This document shows positions 54,714 through 64,000 of a stretch of DNA of 64,000 nt, one piece after another (position 1 is the first letter of the stretch; each line of letters opens with the position of its first letter). The stretch lies in assembly GCF_003952505.1 (NCBI RefSeq), contig NZ_CP034450.1, forward strand, positions 5,539,001 to 5,603,000. The letters run 5' to 3'. The notes under the pieces are model-generated. The model saw nothing but the letters and a program-made list of their open reading frames with translations. It was not told where the DNA came from and did no database searches. The DNA is from Mesorhizobium sp. M4B.F.Ca.ET.058.02.1.1 (GTDB lineage Bacteria; Pseudomonadota; Alphaproteobacteria; Rhizobiales; Rhizobiaceae). The position numbers and the translations under genes are program-made.

Positions 54714-56237
54714 ATGGACACGCTCAACCAACTCGCGCACGGCTTCTCGGTCGCCTTCACGCCGGCCAACCTTTTGTGGTGCCTGGTCGGCACTACATTG
54801 GGAACGGCGATCGGTGTGCTGCCCGGCCTCGGGCCGGCGCTGACCATCGCGCTGCTTCTGCCGATCACCTACCAGGTGGCGCCGGAAGCCTCCTTCATCC
54901 TGTTCGCCGGCATCTATTACGGCGCTATGTATGGCGGCTCGACGACGTCGATCCTGCTCAACACCCCCGGCGAGAGCGCCACCATCGTCACCGCGCTCGA
55001 GGGCAACCGCATGGCCCGGTCCGGCCGCGGCGGCGCGGCGCTCGCCACCTCGGCGATCGGCTCCTTCGTCGCCGGCACCATCGGGACGCTGGGCGTCGCC
55101 TTCCTGGCGCCGATCGTGGTCAAGTTCGCATTGGCCTTCGGCCCGGCCGAGTATTTCTCGCTGATGGTGCTGGCCTTCATAACCGTCTCGGCGGTGCTCG
55201 GCTCGTCGTCGGTGCGGGGTCTCACCAGCCTGTTCGTCGGCTTCGTCATCGGCATGATCGGCGTCGACCTGCAGACCGGACAGCCGCGTTTCACCTTCGG
55301 CACGGGCGAGCTGCTCGACGGCGTCGATGTGATCATCGTCGCCGTCGGCCTGTTCGCCGTCGGCGAGACGCTCTACATGGCCTCGCGCCGCTATGCCGGC
55401 AAGGACGAGATCGTGCCGCTCAGGGGCTCGCTCTACATGACCGCCGCCGAATGGGCGCGCTCGTGGAAGGCGTGGCTGCGCGGTGCCCTGATCGGCTTCC
55501 CGATCGGTGCGATGCCGGCCGGCGGCGCCGAGATCCCGACCTTCCTGTCCTATGCGATCGAGAAGAAGCTGTCGAAGCACAAGGAGGAGTTCGGCACGGT
55601 CGGCGCCATCGAGGGCGTCGCCGGCCCGGAAGCCGCCAACAATGCGTCCGCCGCCGGCGTGCTGGTGCCGATGCTCACGCTTGGCCTGCCGACCTCGGCG
55701 ACCGCCGCGATCATGCTGTCGGCCTTCCAGAGCTACGGCATCAATCCCGGACCGCTGCTTCTGACGACGCAGGCCAACCTCGTCTGGGGCCTGATCGCCA
55801 GCCTGTTCATCGCCAACGTCATCCTCGTCATCCTCAACCTGCCGCTGATCGGCCTGTGGGTGCGGCTGTTGAAGATCCCGGCGCCGCAGCTCTATGCCGG
55901 CATCCTGGTGTTCGCCACCGTCGGCACCTACGGCATCTCGCAGTCGCCGATCGATCTCGTCATCCTTTATCTCCTGGGAGCGGCCGGTTTCCTGATGCGG
56001 CGCTTCGATTTCCCGACCGCGCCCGTCATCATCGGCATGATCCTCGGGCCGCTCGCCGAAACGCAGTTCCGCCGCGCGATGACCATCGCCAATGGCGACT
56101 GGACGGTGTTCTACCGGCATCCGCTGTCGCTGACGCTGCTGACGCTGGCCTTCATCGGTCTCGTCGGGCCGCATATCTGGGCCTGGATCGAGCACCGGCG
56201 CCGGCGCGGACCGGAGCATGTGCCTGGCGATGCCTGA
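54714..56237 (+). CDS. tctA: Tripartite tricarboxylate transporter large membrane subunit (TctA family)
   Basis: A 507-residue protein with about twelve membrane segments, the transport channel of the Tct system. Diagnostic glycine-rich motifs are [40 protein letters not shown] and, in the second half, [21 protein letters not shown] with [12 protein letters not shown]. Full length is present. It follows tctB closely and is followed by two enzymes of CoA chemistry, suggesting the imported acid is activated directly. Confidence 0.94.
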   Translation: MDTLNQLAHGFSVAFTPANLLWCLVGTTLGTAIGVLPGLGPALTIALLLPITYQVAPEASFILFAGIYYGAMYGGSTTSILLNTPGESATIVTALEGNRMARSGRGGAALATSAIGSFVAGTIGTLGVAFLAPIVVKFALAFGPAEYFSLMVLAFITVSAVLGSSSVRGLTSLFVGFVIGMIGVDLQTGQPRFTFGTGELLDGVDVIIVAVGLFAVGETLYMASRRYAGKDEIVPLRGSLYMTAAEWARSWKAWLRGALIGFPIGAMPAGGAEIPTFLSYAIEKKLSKHKEEFGTVGAIEGVAGPEAANNASAAGVLVPMLTLGLPTSATAAIMLSAFQSYGINPGPLLLTTQANLVWGLIASLFIANVILVILNLPLIGLWVRLLKIPAPQLYAGILVFATVGTYGISQSPIDLVILYLLGAAGFLMRRFDFPTAPVIIGMILGPLAETQFRRAMTIANGDWTVFYRHPLSLTLLTLAFIGLVGPHIWAWIEHRRRRGPEHVPGDA

Positions 56238-56252
56238 TCGAACTGGAGCATC

Positions 56253-57437
56253 ATGACAGACCTGCTTTCGGGCATCCGCGTCCTCGACCTGACCAATGTT
56301 CTGGCCGGCCCTTACTGCGCCTACCAGCTGGCGCTGCTCGGCGCCGACGTGATCAAGGTCGAGGCGCCGAATGGCGGGGATCTGGCGCGCCAGCTCGGCG
56401 CTTCGGCAAAACTCAACCAGGCTGGCATGGGCGCCTCGTTCCTGGCGCAGAACGCCGGCAAACGATCGGTCGTGCTCGATCTCAAGAAGGAGGCCGATCG
56501 CGACCGCTTCCTCGACCTGGTCGCCTCGTCCGATGCGCTGGTGGAGAACTTCCGGCCGGGCGTGATGGATCGGCTCGGTCTCGGCCATGCCAGCCTGAAG
56601 GCGGTCCGTCCCGGCCTCGTCTACTGCGCCATATCGGGGTTCGGCCAGAGCGGGCCGATGCGCGACAATCCGGCCTACGACCAAATCATCCAGGGGCTGT
56701 CGGGCATCATGAGCATCACCGGCACCCCGGAGACGGCGCCGCTGCGTGTCGGCTATCCGGTCGCCGACACGCTGGGCGGGCTGGTCGGCGCCTTCGCCAT
56801 CGCCGCCGCGCTGGTCAAGCAGAAGACGACCGGCGAGGGGGCGTTCCTCGACGTGTCGATGCTCGAATGCACACTCTCTGCACTTGGCTGGCCGGTGTCC
56901 AACTATCTGACTGCCGGCGTCGAGCCGCGGCCGATGGGCAATGAGAACATGACGGCAGCACCGTCCGGCGCGTTCCGCACCGGCGAGGGGCTGCTCAACA
57001 TCGCCGCCAACAAGCAGGAGCAGTTCGTCACGCTCTGCCAATTGATCGGCCGGCCGGAGCTGGCGTCCGATCCGCGCTTTGCCGAACGCGAGACGCGCAA
57101 GCAGAACCGCGCGGCGCTGAAGGTGCTGATCGAGGATGCGTTGGCGGATGCCTCGGCGGCCGCCTGGGAGGAAAAGCTCAACCGCGCCGGCGTGCCGGCC
57201 GGACGGGTGCTGACCATCCCGCAAGTGCTCGGCGAGCGCCAAGTGACAGAGCGCGGCATGACGACCCGCTTCGAAGGCATGCCCGGCATGGATCAGGCAC
57301 TGACCGTGGTGCGCGGCGGCTTCATGGTCGACGGCGCAGCGCCATTGCCGGCCGGGCCGCCGCCGGCGCTGGGCGAACATATGGATGATGTCTTTGCGAC
57401 GCTGCCGGCGCGCGGCAAGACAAGAGCGCAGGCATGA
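56253..57437 (+). CDS. CaiB/BaiF (family III) CoA-transferase
   Basis: A 394-residue enzyme moving CoA between carboxylic acids. Family features are GIRVLDLTNVLAGPYCAYQLA, LGADVIKVEAPNGGD, NAGKRSVVLDLK, the catalytic Asp143 in NPAYDQIIQG, and GAFRTGEGLLNIAANKQEQF. It is encoded 15 bases after tctA and overlaps the lyase gene by four bases. In this setting it probably converts the imported tricarboxylate to its CoA thioester, with succinyl-CoA or acetyl-CoA as donor; the donor is not readable. Confidence 0.9.
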   Translation: MTDLLSGIRVLDLTNVLAGPYCAYQLALLGADVIKVEAPNGGDLARQLGASAKLNQAGMGASFLAQNAGKRSVVLDLKKEADRDRFLDLVASSDALVENFRPGVMDRLGLGHASLKAVRPGLVYCAISGFGQSGPMRDNPAYDQIIQGLSGIMSITGTPETAPLRVGYPVADTLGGLVGAFAIAAALVKQKTTGEGAFLDVSMLECTLSALGWPVSNYLTAGVEPRPMGNENMTAAPSGAFRTGEGLLNIAANKQEQFVTLCQLIGRPELASDPRFAERETRKQNRAALKVLIEDALADASAAAWEEKLNRAGVPAGRVLTIPQVLGERQVTERGMTTRFEGMPGMDQALTVVRGGFMVDGAAPLPAGPPPALGEHMDDVFATLPARGKTRAQA

Positions 57438-58282
57438 GCCAGGAGAAAAAGGCCGGCCGCCTGCGCGGCGAGGACTGGTGGCGGACCGGCATCATCGAGA
57501 TGAGCCCAGGCGTGATCCGGCTGCGCGGCTACGAGATCCAGGACCTTATCGGCCGCGTCAGTTTTCCGGCCATGATCTGGCTGATGCTGCGCGGCGAATT
57601 GCCCAGCGAGGACCAGGCGGCGCTGCTTGGCATCGCGCTGGGTGCGGCCGTCGACCACGGGCCGCAGGCGCCGTCGATCGCCATCGCCCGCATGGCGGCG
57701 ACCTGCGGCGTCGGTATCAACAATGCGATGGCTTCGGCCATTAACGTGCTGGGCGACGTGCATGGCGGCGCCGGCGAGCAGGCGCTTTCCTTCTACGGCG
57801 ACATCGCCGCGGCGATGGACCAGGGCACGACGCTGGCCGATGCGGTGGCGGCGCGGCTCGATCGTTTCTTCGCCGAAGACAGGGGCTATGTGCCGGGTCT
57901 CGGCCATCGCTTCCATCCGGTTGATCCGCGCGCGCCGCGGCTCATCGAACTGACCCGCGATTTCGCGGCGCGCGGCGTGGTCGGTGGCCGCTTCGCCGAC
58001 ATCGCAGAGGCCATCGAGGCCGAGGTGGCGCGGCGCAAGGGCAAGCGCATCCCGCTCAACATCGACGGCGCGACGGCGGTGATCTATGGCGAACTCGGCT
58101 TCCCGCCGCCGCTGACGCGCGGCCTGTTCGTGCTGTCGCGCTCGGTCGGCATCCTGGCGCATGCCTGGGAGCAGTCGCAGGAAACCGAGCGCAACAAGGG
58201 ACCGCTGCCGCGGGAATGGCTGTGGGCCTATACGGGTACTCCGGTACGACCGTTTCCCGGGCGCGAGGATGAGAGCCGCTGA
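57434..58282 (+). CDS. Citryl-CoA lyase-like protein (short citrate synthase family)
   Basis: A 282-residue member of the citrate synthase superfamily, about two thirds the length of citrate synthase. Active-site histidines are visible as His110 (LGDVHGGAGEQAL) and His158 (GLGHRFHPVDPRAPRL). GYEIQDLIGRVSFPAMIWLMLRG without interruption matches the family N-terminus. Short forms act as citryl-CoA lyases, cleaving citryl-CoA-type thioesters to acetyl-CoA and a keto acid. It is coupled by ATGA to the CoA-transferase gene. Cleavage of the imported acid's CoA ester is the most economical role; citrate synthesis is a less likely alternative. Confidence 0.85.
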   Translation: MSQEKKAGRLRGEDWWRTGIIEMSPGVIRLRGYEIQDLIGRVSFPAMIWLMLRGELPSEDQAALLGIALGAAVDHGPQAPSIAIARMAATCGVGINNAMASAINVLGDVHGGAGEQALSFYGDIAAAMDQGTTLADAVAARLDRFFAEDRGYVPGLGHRFHPVDPRAPRLIELTRDFAARGVVGGRFADIAEAIEAEVARRKGKRIPLNIDGATAVIYGELGFPPPLTRGLFVLSRSVGILAHAWEQSQETERNKGPLPREWLWAYTGTPVRPFPGREDESR

Positions 58283-58284
58283 TC

Positions 58285-58761
58285 TCAAATCGCGTCGGGA
58301 GGCTCGGTCTGGGGGACAGTCAAATCCCTCAGCAACGTCGACAGATCCGGCTCGTCGATAAGCAGCGCCGCATCGGCCGGGGCAAGCCATGCCCGCTGCC
58401 GCGTGCCCGCTTCCATCCAGCGGGGCAGCTCCTCCGTCACGTTCAGCAGGTAGACGATGACGTCGACGCGGACGAAGCGGCTTGCCAGGCGTTTCCAGTA
58501 GGAATAGGTGCCGGCCGGCTGTTTCAGGATGTCGCCGAGGACGCCGGCTTCTTCCCGCGCCTCGATCATGGCCGCCTTGCGCCCGCTCTTGCCCTTCATC
58601 GGCCAGCCCTTGGGCACGATGAAGCGTCTGGTCGTGCGCGACGTCACCAGCATCACCTCGATGCCACCATCAGGGCCCAGCCGAAAGGGTATCGCCGCCA
58701 CCTGGCGAATCCGTTCGCCCCTCTTTGCCTTGCGCACGGCTGTCTTCTTGGTCGCTGCCAT
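58285..58761 (-). CDS. Nudix hydrolase (diphosphoinositol-polyphosphate-hydrolase-like)
   Basis: A 158-residue Nudix protein. The Nudix box is GWPMKGKSGRKAAMIEAREEAGV: the first Glu and the Arg of the consensus are replaced by Lys and Ile, while the metal-binding Glu residues of the core helix (EAREEAG) remain. The PKGWPMKG lead-in is typical of the DIPP-like subgroup widespread in rhizobia, so the changes may be normal there. The substrate is unknown. It is convergent with the citryl-CoA lyase gene, two bases away. Confidence 0.85.
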   Translation of the reverse strand: MAATKKTAVRKAKRGERIRQVAAIPFRLGPDGGIEVMLVTSRTTRRFIVPKGWPMKGKSGRKAAMIEAREEAGVLGDILKQPAGTYSYWKRLASRFVRVDVIVYLLNVTEELPRWMEAGTRQRAWLAPADAALLIDEPDLSTLLRDLTVPQTEPPDAI

Positions 58762-58895
58762 TCCCAGAAACCCAGTCGGATCGCTCCTTCCCGAGCAAGG
58801 AGGGCGCCATCCCGCAAAACCCCAAACCGCCGCCGATGCAACAGTGCATTTTTCCGGCAGGTAAGTCGGCTAAATAAATCGAAAATGCCGGCTTG

Positions 58896-59195
58896 TCAGC
58901 GGCACGACGTCAAAATCGCATTGCCCAGCACCTGGCAGCTCGGCTTGACCACCGGTACCTGCAGTCGAGGCTGCGGCACGATCTGGCGATCCTGCTCGCG
59001 ATTCAGCTGCTGCTGTTGCTGGAATTGCTGCCGCAGCATCCTGTTCTGCAGCTGCAGCAGTTCGTTCTGCTGGACCAGAACATTGCGATTTGTTGGGATA
59101 ATCACCTGCGCCAAGGCATGCGGAGCCACGGCCACCACCATCGCCGTCGCCAGCATTGCCGATATGAGAACCGTCGTTGGACGAAGCTGCCGCAT
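58896..59195 (-). CDS. Secreted Gln-rich coiled-coil hypothetical protein
   Basis: A 99-residue protein with a signal peptide (TTVLISAMLATAMVVAVAPHALA, cleavage near 29) and a Gln-rich amphipathic helix (about 40-68; NELLQLQNRMLRQQFQQQQQ). A Pro/Val-rich stretch follows, then a C-terminal Cys pair (SCQVLGNAILTSCR). It looks periplasmic and self-associating. GGAG precedes the ATG. No family is recognised. It is divergent from the ialB pseudogene. Confidence 0.65.
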   Translation of the reverse strand: MRQLRPTTVLISAMLATAMVVAVAPHALAQVIIPTNRNVLVQQNELLQLQNRMLRQQFQQQQQLNREQDRQIVPQPRLQVPVVKPSCQVLGNAILTSCR

Positions 59196-59410
59196 CGATC
59201 CGCTCCCGCGTTAAACCTACCACCCATATAGGGCATTTGACCGGCGGTGCCATGGTCGATGGGCAGCCACGCCAAATTGATTGGTTCATCGGCCAGGAAT
59301 GTGCCCTCCAACCTGGCATTGCACTTGACGGGGGCGGTTGTTTCGCCGCTCTGTCGGCCGGTGCCAGGCCGAGCCAGTGGCTGGAGCCGAGCCTTCCAAG
59401 AAGGATCCCC

Positions 59411-59981
59411 ATGAGAAGCAGGTATCTCGCGGCGATGGTTGGCGCTGTCTGCATCCTCGGCGTGCCGGTTTGGGCAATCGCTGCGCAGACCAAGGGCGAC
59501 AAGGTGGCGCCGGCCGCCGACGCGGCCAAGCCGCAACTGCCAGGCGGGGCCTCGGCGCTCTCGGAGACCCATGGCGACTGGGTGGTCAATTGCCAGGTCA
59601 ACGGCGCGGCCAAGGCCTGCAGCCTCTCGCACCAGCAGTTCAGCAAGCAGACCAACCAGCGTCTGCTGGCGATCGAATTGTCGACCAAGACCGGCGAGGA
59701 TGCCGCTGGCACCCTGGCGCTGCCGTTCGGCCTGGCGCTGGCCAAGGGCATCACGCTGGAGATCGACGACAAGAACTGGAAGGCATCTTGCAGTTCAACA
59801 CCTGCCAGGCTGTCGTGTGCCGGTTGCCTTTGACGCCGACACCACGCCGCTGCTCCAGAACGGCACCAGCCTGAAGGTCAATGCGGTCGCCGCCGACACG
59901 GCGCAGCCGATCAGCTTCTCCATTTCGCTCAACGGCTTGGGCGGCGCGCTGGCAAGGACGGCGGAGCTGTCGGCGGACTGA
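59411..59981 (+). pseudogene. Invasion-associated locus B (IalB) family gene with two frameshifts
   Basis: The N-terminal part (signal peptide MRSRYLAAMVGAVCILGVPV, then ETHGDWVVNCQV, KACSLSHQQF and ALPFGLALAKGITLEID) is in frame 1 to about 59775. EGILQFNTCQAV reads in a second frame at about 59783-59815. VPVAFDADTTPLLQNGTSLK to ARTAELSAD reads in a third. Two missing bases, one near 59775-59780 and one near 59812-59820, would restore a protein of about 190 residues. Both are -1 shifts within roughly 45 bases. It could be a decayed gene or local sequence error. Intact IalB-like proteins are periplasmic or secreted. Confidence 0.75.
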
Positions 59982-60017
59982 ACTCGATTGCTGTTCCGAC
60001 AGACCGGGACGATCGAC

Positions 60018-60070
60018 GAAGCCGATCGCCCTTGGGGATCGAGACGGATCGGGGAAGCCGATCGCCCTTG
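60018..60070. repeat. Two direct copies of a 17-mer between ialB and kdpE
   Basis: GAAGCCGATCGCCCTTG occurs exactly at 60018-60034 and 60054-60070, 36 bases apart, in the convergent spacer. GATCG appears several further times between them. It ends one base before the kdpE stop codon. Confidence 0.55.
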
Positions 60071-60759
<689 letters not shown>

Positions 60760-60763
<4 letters not shown>

Positions 60764-63492
60764 GCCGCATCACCGTTGGTCTGATCGTCCGCCCTGGCTC
60801 GGTGCATGCCGGGCAATTCAGGCGGCACCGGCATGCGGATGGTGAAGATCGCGCCGCTTCGGTCGGTGCGGTTTGCCGCGGTGATCGTGCCGCCCATCGC
60901 CTCGATGAAGCCGCGGCTGATCGACAGGCCGAGCCCCGTGCCGGCGCGCACCTGGTCGCGCTTGCGCACCCGGTAGAAGGTGTCGAAGATCCGCTCCAGA
61001 TCATCGGGCGGGATGCCCGGCCCCTCATCCATGATCTGCAGGATGATGGAGCCGCTGTCGACCCAGCCCTGCAGCCGGATCGTCGAGCCGGGTGGGGCGT
61101 ATTTCGCGGCATTGTCGAGGAGGTTGAACAGCGCCTGTTCGAACAGCACCGGGTCAAGCCTGAGCATCGGCAGGTCGGCGGGGATGTCGATCTCGGTCTT
61201 GTGCTCCTCGACGATCCTGCGCGCCCTGAGCAGGGCCGAGCCGACAATGTCGCCAACATAGTGGAGGGCGCAGTTCGGCTCCATCGCGCCGGATTCGATC
61301 TTGGTCATGTCGAGCAGGTTGGCGATGAAGCGGTTCAACCGCTCCGACTCGTCGAGCACGGTCGACAAGAGCTCGGCGCGGTCGGTTTCGGGCAGTGCAG
61401 CCGAGAATTCCCTCAGCGTGCCGGCCGCACCCATGATGGCGGCGAGCGGGGTCTTGAGGTCGTGCGAGATCGAAGTGAGCAGCGCCGAGCGCAAGCGGTC
61501 GGCCTCTGCTGCGAGCTTGGCGCGGTCGACGTCGGCGACGAGCTGGATGCGCTCGATGGCGACCGCCGCCTGGTCGGCGAGCGCGTCGAGCAGGCGCTTC
61601 TGCTCGGGCGTCAGCAGCGGCCCCTGCCTGTCGTCGTCGAGGCCGACGACGCCGATCGGCGTGCGGCCGGTCCTGAGCGGAAGATAGAGGCGTTTCGCGC
61701 CGGGCAGCGTGTCGGCGCCGCGGCCGGCGGCGCGGTTATGCTCCCAGGCCCAGCGGGCAGCGGCGATGTCGGCCTCGGCCAGCGTGTCGTCGGGAGGATA
61801 GCCTGCCTTGACGGTGATGGTGCCGTTCTCCGGCAGGAGCAGCACGACGCGCAGCTTCAGCATCAGGGCGATCTGGAAGGCGGTGGCCCACAGCACGTCG
61901 TCCAGCGTGCCGGCGCCGGCGAGCTTCCTCGAGAACTGATAGAGGTCTTCAGTGGCGCGCGCCCGCGAGCGGGCGGCGATCGCCTGGCGCTGCACGCGCG
62001 CCGTCAGATTGCTGGCGATGACGGCGACGACGAGAAAAATGGCGAGCGCGACAATGCTCTCCGGATCCCGGATCGTCAGCGTGTAGCGCGGTTCGAGGAA
62101 AAAGAAGTTGAACGCCAGGGCGCTGACCATGCAGGCGTACAAGGCCGGCCAGAAGCCGCCGGTCACCGCCGATGCCAGCACTGCCACGAGAAATACGATA
62201 GCGAGGTTGCGGACGTCGAGAAACTGGTCGAGGACCGCGCTGAAGGCGAGAGAGCCCGCGACATAGGCCGTGGCAAGCAGATAGGCCCAGATTTCGAAGG
62301 GCCTCTGCTCGGCTGCCGTCCCGACAGTCTTCGCCTCGGTGCCCTGTTCGGTCCCCGAGATGACATGGACGCTGATGTCGCCGGCATCGCGGATGAGATC
62401 ATAGGTGAGCGAGCCTTCGATCAATTCCCGCCAGCGCGACCGGGTCGGTCTGCCGATAACGATATGGGTGAAGTTGTTCGCCTTGGCATGGCGGACGATG
62501 TCCTGCGCCACATACTGGCCAGGAATGGTGGTCACCTCGGCGCCGAGCTGTTCGGCCAGCCGCAGATTCGCCGCCAGCCGATCCTTGTCTTTCTCGGGCA
62601 TGGCGGCCGAGCGCGGCGTGTCAACATGCAGCGCTGTCCATGGCGCGCGCAGCCGTTCGGCCAGTCGGCGCGCATAGCGGATGCGGGCAGCCCCGCCCGG
62701 ACGGGCGTCGACGCAGACAAGCACCCTTTCCCCCGCCGCCCATGGCCCCGGTATGGCGTGCGACTGCATGTGGTTCAGCAATTGCTCGTCGACGCGCTGG
62801 GCGGTGCGTCTCAGCGCCAGCTCCCTCAGCGCCGTCAGATTGCCGGGCGAGAAGTAGTTCTCGATGGCGCGCTGCGCAGTGTTGGGGAAATAGACCTTGC
62901 CTTCCTCAAGCCGCTTTATCAGGTCGTCTGGCGTGAGGTCGATGATCTCGATGTCGTCGGCCTGGTCGATTATGGAATCGGGAACCGTCTCGCGCACCCT
63001 CACACGGGTGATTTGCGCCACGACATCGTTCAGGCTTTCGACATGCTGGATGTTGAGCGTGGTGTAGACATCGATGCCGTGCGTCAGGATCTCGTGGACG
63101 TCGAGATAGCGCTTGGGATGACGACTGCCGGGAGCGTTGGTGTGGGCGAGTTCGTCGACGAGCACCAGCGCCGGGCGGCGGGAAAGGATGGCGTCGATGT
63201 CCATCTCGTCGAGGACGCGGCCCTTGTAGTCGACCTGGCGGCGCGGGATCACCTCATAGCCTTCGACCAGCGCCTGGGTTTCCTTGCGGCCATGCGTCTC
63301 GACGACGCCGATCACCGCGTCCATGCCGTCGGCCAGCCGGGCGCGGCCGGCCATCAGCATTTCGTAGGTCTTGCCGACGCCGGGCGCTGCACCGAGGAAA
63401 ATCCGCAGGCGGCCGCGCCCTTCCCGCTCGGCATGCTCGAGCAGCGCGTCCGGCGAGGGCCTTTTTTCGGCGTTGCTTCTGTCGTCCGGCAT
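60760..63492 (-). CDS. kdpD: Sensor histidine kinase KdpD
   Basis: A 910-residue sensor. The N-terminal KdpD domain has Walker A GAAPGVGKTYEM at 34-45 and the Walker B-like LVLVDELAHTNAPGSRHPKR. A universal-stress-protein-like domain (about 250-375), four clustered membrane segments (about 400-500), a GAF domain and the kinase core follow. The phospho-accepting His677 lies in SISHDLKTPLAAIM, and the ATPase boxes include GPGIPPDDLERIFDTFY and GTGLGLSISRGF. Length is usual. It senses potassium/turgor and phosphorylates KdpE. kdpC lies just upstream in the same direction, so the operon order is kdp(FAB)C-D-E. Confidence 0.96.
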
Positions 63493-63563
63493 CTGATCCT
63501 GCGTCTGGCACCAATCCTAAACATGGATGGCGCCGGGTAGGCTGTCGATCCCCGGCGCTACCA

Positions 63564-64000
63564 TTACTGTTTCGTGGAGTCGTCCAGCGCAAGGTTGAGC
63601 GCCAGCACGTTTACCACCGGCTCACCCAGAACACCGAGTTCGCGAGCCTCGACATGGCTGTCGACAAGCGTCTTGACCTTGGCCTCGTCGAGACCCCTGG
63701 CCTTGGCCACGCGGGGAACCTGGAAATAGGCGGCCTCGGGGCTGATATGCGGGTCAAGCCCGCTGCCGGAGGTCGTGACCAGATCCATCGGCACCGGGTG
63801 ACCCGGGTTTTCCGCCTTCAGCTTCTCGGCGTCGCCCTTGATGCGGTCGATCAGCTTGGGATTGGTTGGACCGAGGTTGGAGCCGCTCGGGGCGGCGGCG
63901 TTGTAACCGTCGCCGGCGGCCGAGGGGCGGCCGTGAAAGTAGCGGTCGCTGGCAAAGGCCTGGCCGATCAGCTCGGAGCCGATTACCTTGCCGTCCTTCT
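63564..64000 (-). CDS. kdpC: Potassium-transporting ATPase subunit KdpC (5' end outside the window)
   Basis: The C-terminal 144 residues of KdpC, the small subunit that stabilises the KdpFABC P-type pump in the inner membrane. Conserved motifs are [55 protein letters not shown] and the C-terminal [11 protein letters not shown]. The N-terminal membrane helix lies beyond the right edge. Its stop is 71 bases before the kdpD start on the same strand. Confidence 0.95.
   Translation of the reverse strand, partial: KDGKVIGSELIGQAFASDRYFHGRPSAAGDGYNAAAPSGSNLGPTNPKLIDRIKGDAEKLKAENPGHPVPMDLVTTSGSGLDPHISPEAAYFQVPRVAKARGLDEAKVKTLVDSHVEARELGVLGEPVVNVLALNLALDDSTKQ

Noticed and set aside
54678..57380. A 900-codon minus-strand frame across tctA and the CoA-transferase
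   Set aside because: It spans two well-defined plus-strand genes, has no domain and is dominated by His/Asp/Gln/Arg; antisense artefact.
60802..63540. A 912-codon plus-strand frame opposite kdpD
   Set aside because: kdpD on the minus strand carries all kinase and ATP-binding motifs; the opposing frame shows only GC-driven composition.

Overview
The window is dense, GC-rich bacterial chromosome that reads as an alphaproteobacterium of the order Rhizobiales, most likely Mesorhizobium or a close relative. The evidence is the ornithine-lipid acyltransferase OlsB, the lptC-lptA-lptB-rpoN-hpf-ptsN order, the cysG-DUF2849-cysI-cysH-DUF934 operon, an IalB-type gene, a small heat-shock gene with a ROSE-like leader, and intergenic palindromes of rhizobial type. 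I saw no rRNA, tRNA, CRISPR array, prophage or insertion sequence.

Layout. 1-1.8 kb: end of a membrane protein gene, a nitrilase and a TetR regulator. 2-9.4 kb: a class A penicillin-binding protein, an SDR, a quinone-type oxidoreductase divergent from an AraC regulator, a YbaL/Kef antiporter and a host-attachment family protein. 9.8-14.7 kb: sulfate/sulfite assimilation operon (siroheme synthase, sulfite reductase hemoprotein, APS reductase, DUF2849 and DUF934). 14.8-20.2 kb: GMC oxidoreductase, PfpI-like protein, GrpE, a TRIC/UPF0126 protein flanked by two copies of a short repeat, and OlsB. 20.3-26.3 kb (minus strand): hybrid histidine kinase, AcuI-like reductase, LspA and two RNA methyltransferase-type proteins. 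26.5-31 kb: an RtcB2-PrfH ribosome-repair pair, WYL regulator, VOC and EVE proteins, and an ornithine cyclodeaminase-like protein. 31-38.4 kb: LapA, IHF-beta and SppA on the minus strand; LptC/A/B, RpoN, HPF and PtsN on the plus strand. 38.4-43.5 kb: DUF1150, Hsp20 with an RNA thermometer, nucleoside hydrolase, a frameshifted LysE gene, amidase and ribokinase. 43.6-45.4 kb: a compact four-gene cassette of small secreted proteins with a single-domain PapD-like chaperone and no usher. 45.7-52 kb: Ada-like methyltransferase, DUF2244, endonuclease III, DUF2214, GNAT and a GGDEF-EAL protein. 52.1-58.3 kb: an IclR-controlled tripartite tricarboxylate transporter with a CoA-transferase and a citryl-CoA-lyase-like enzyme. 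58.3-64 kb: Nudix, a Gln-rich secreted protein, a doubly frameshifted ialB, and kdpE, kdpD and the end of kdpC.

How they work together. The sulfur operon covers siroheme cofactor, APS reduction and sulfite reduction in one coupled unit. The Lpt genes export lipopolysaccharide, next to the sigma-54/PTS-Ntr control genes. The Tct cluster would import a tricarboxylate, activate it as a CoA thioester and cleave it. KdpD/KdpE would sense low potassium and switch on the high-affinity pump whose KdpC subunit gene runs off the right edge.

The most notable items are the usher-less secreted-protein cassette (least like a described system), the RtcB2-PrfH pair, the ROSE-like thermometer, the transporter-plus-lyase cluster with its palindromic operator candidate, and two genes broken by single-base shifts.
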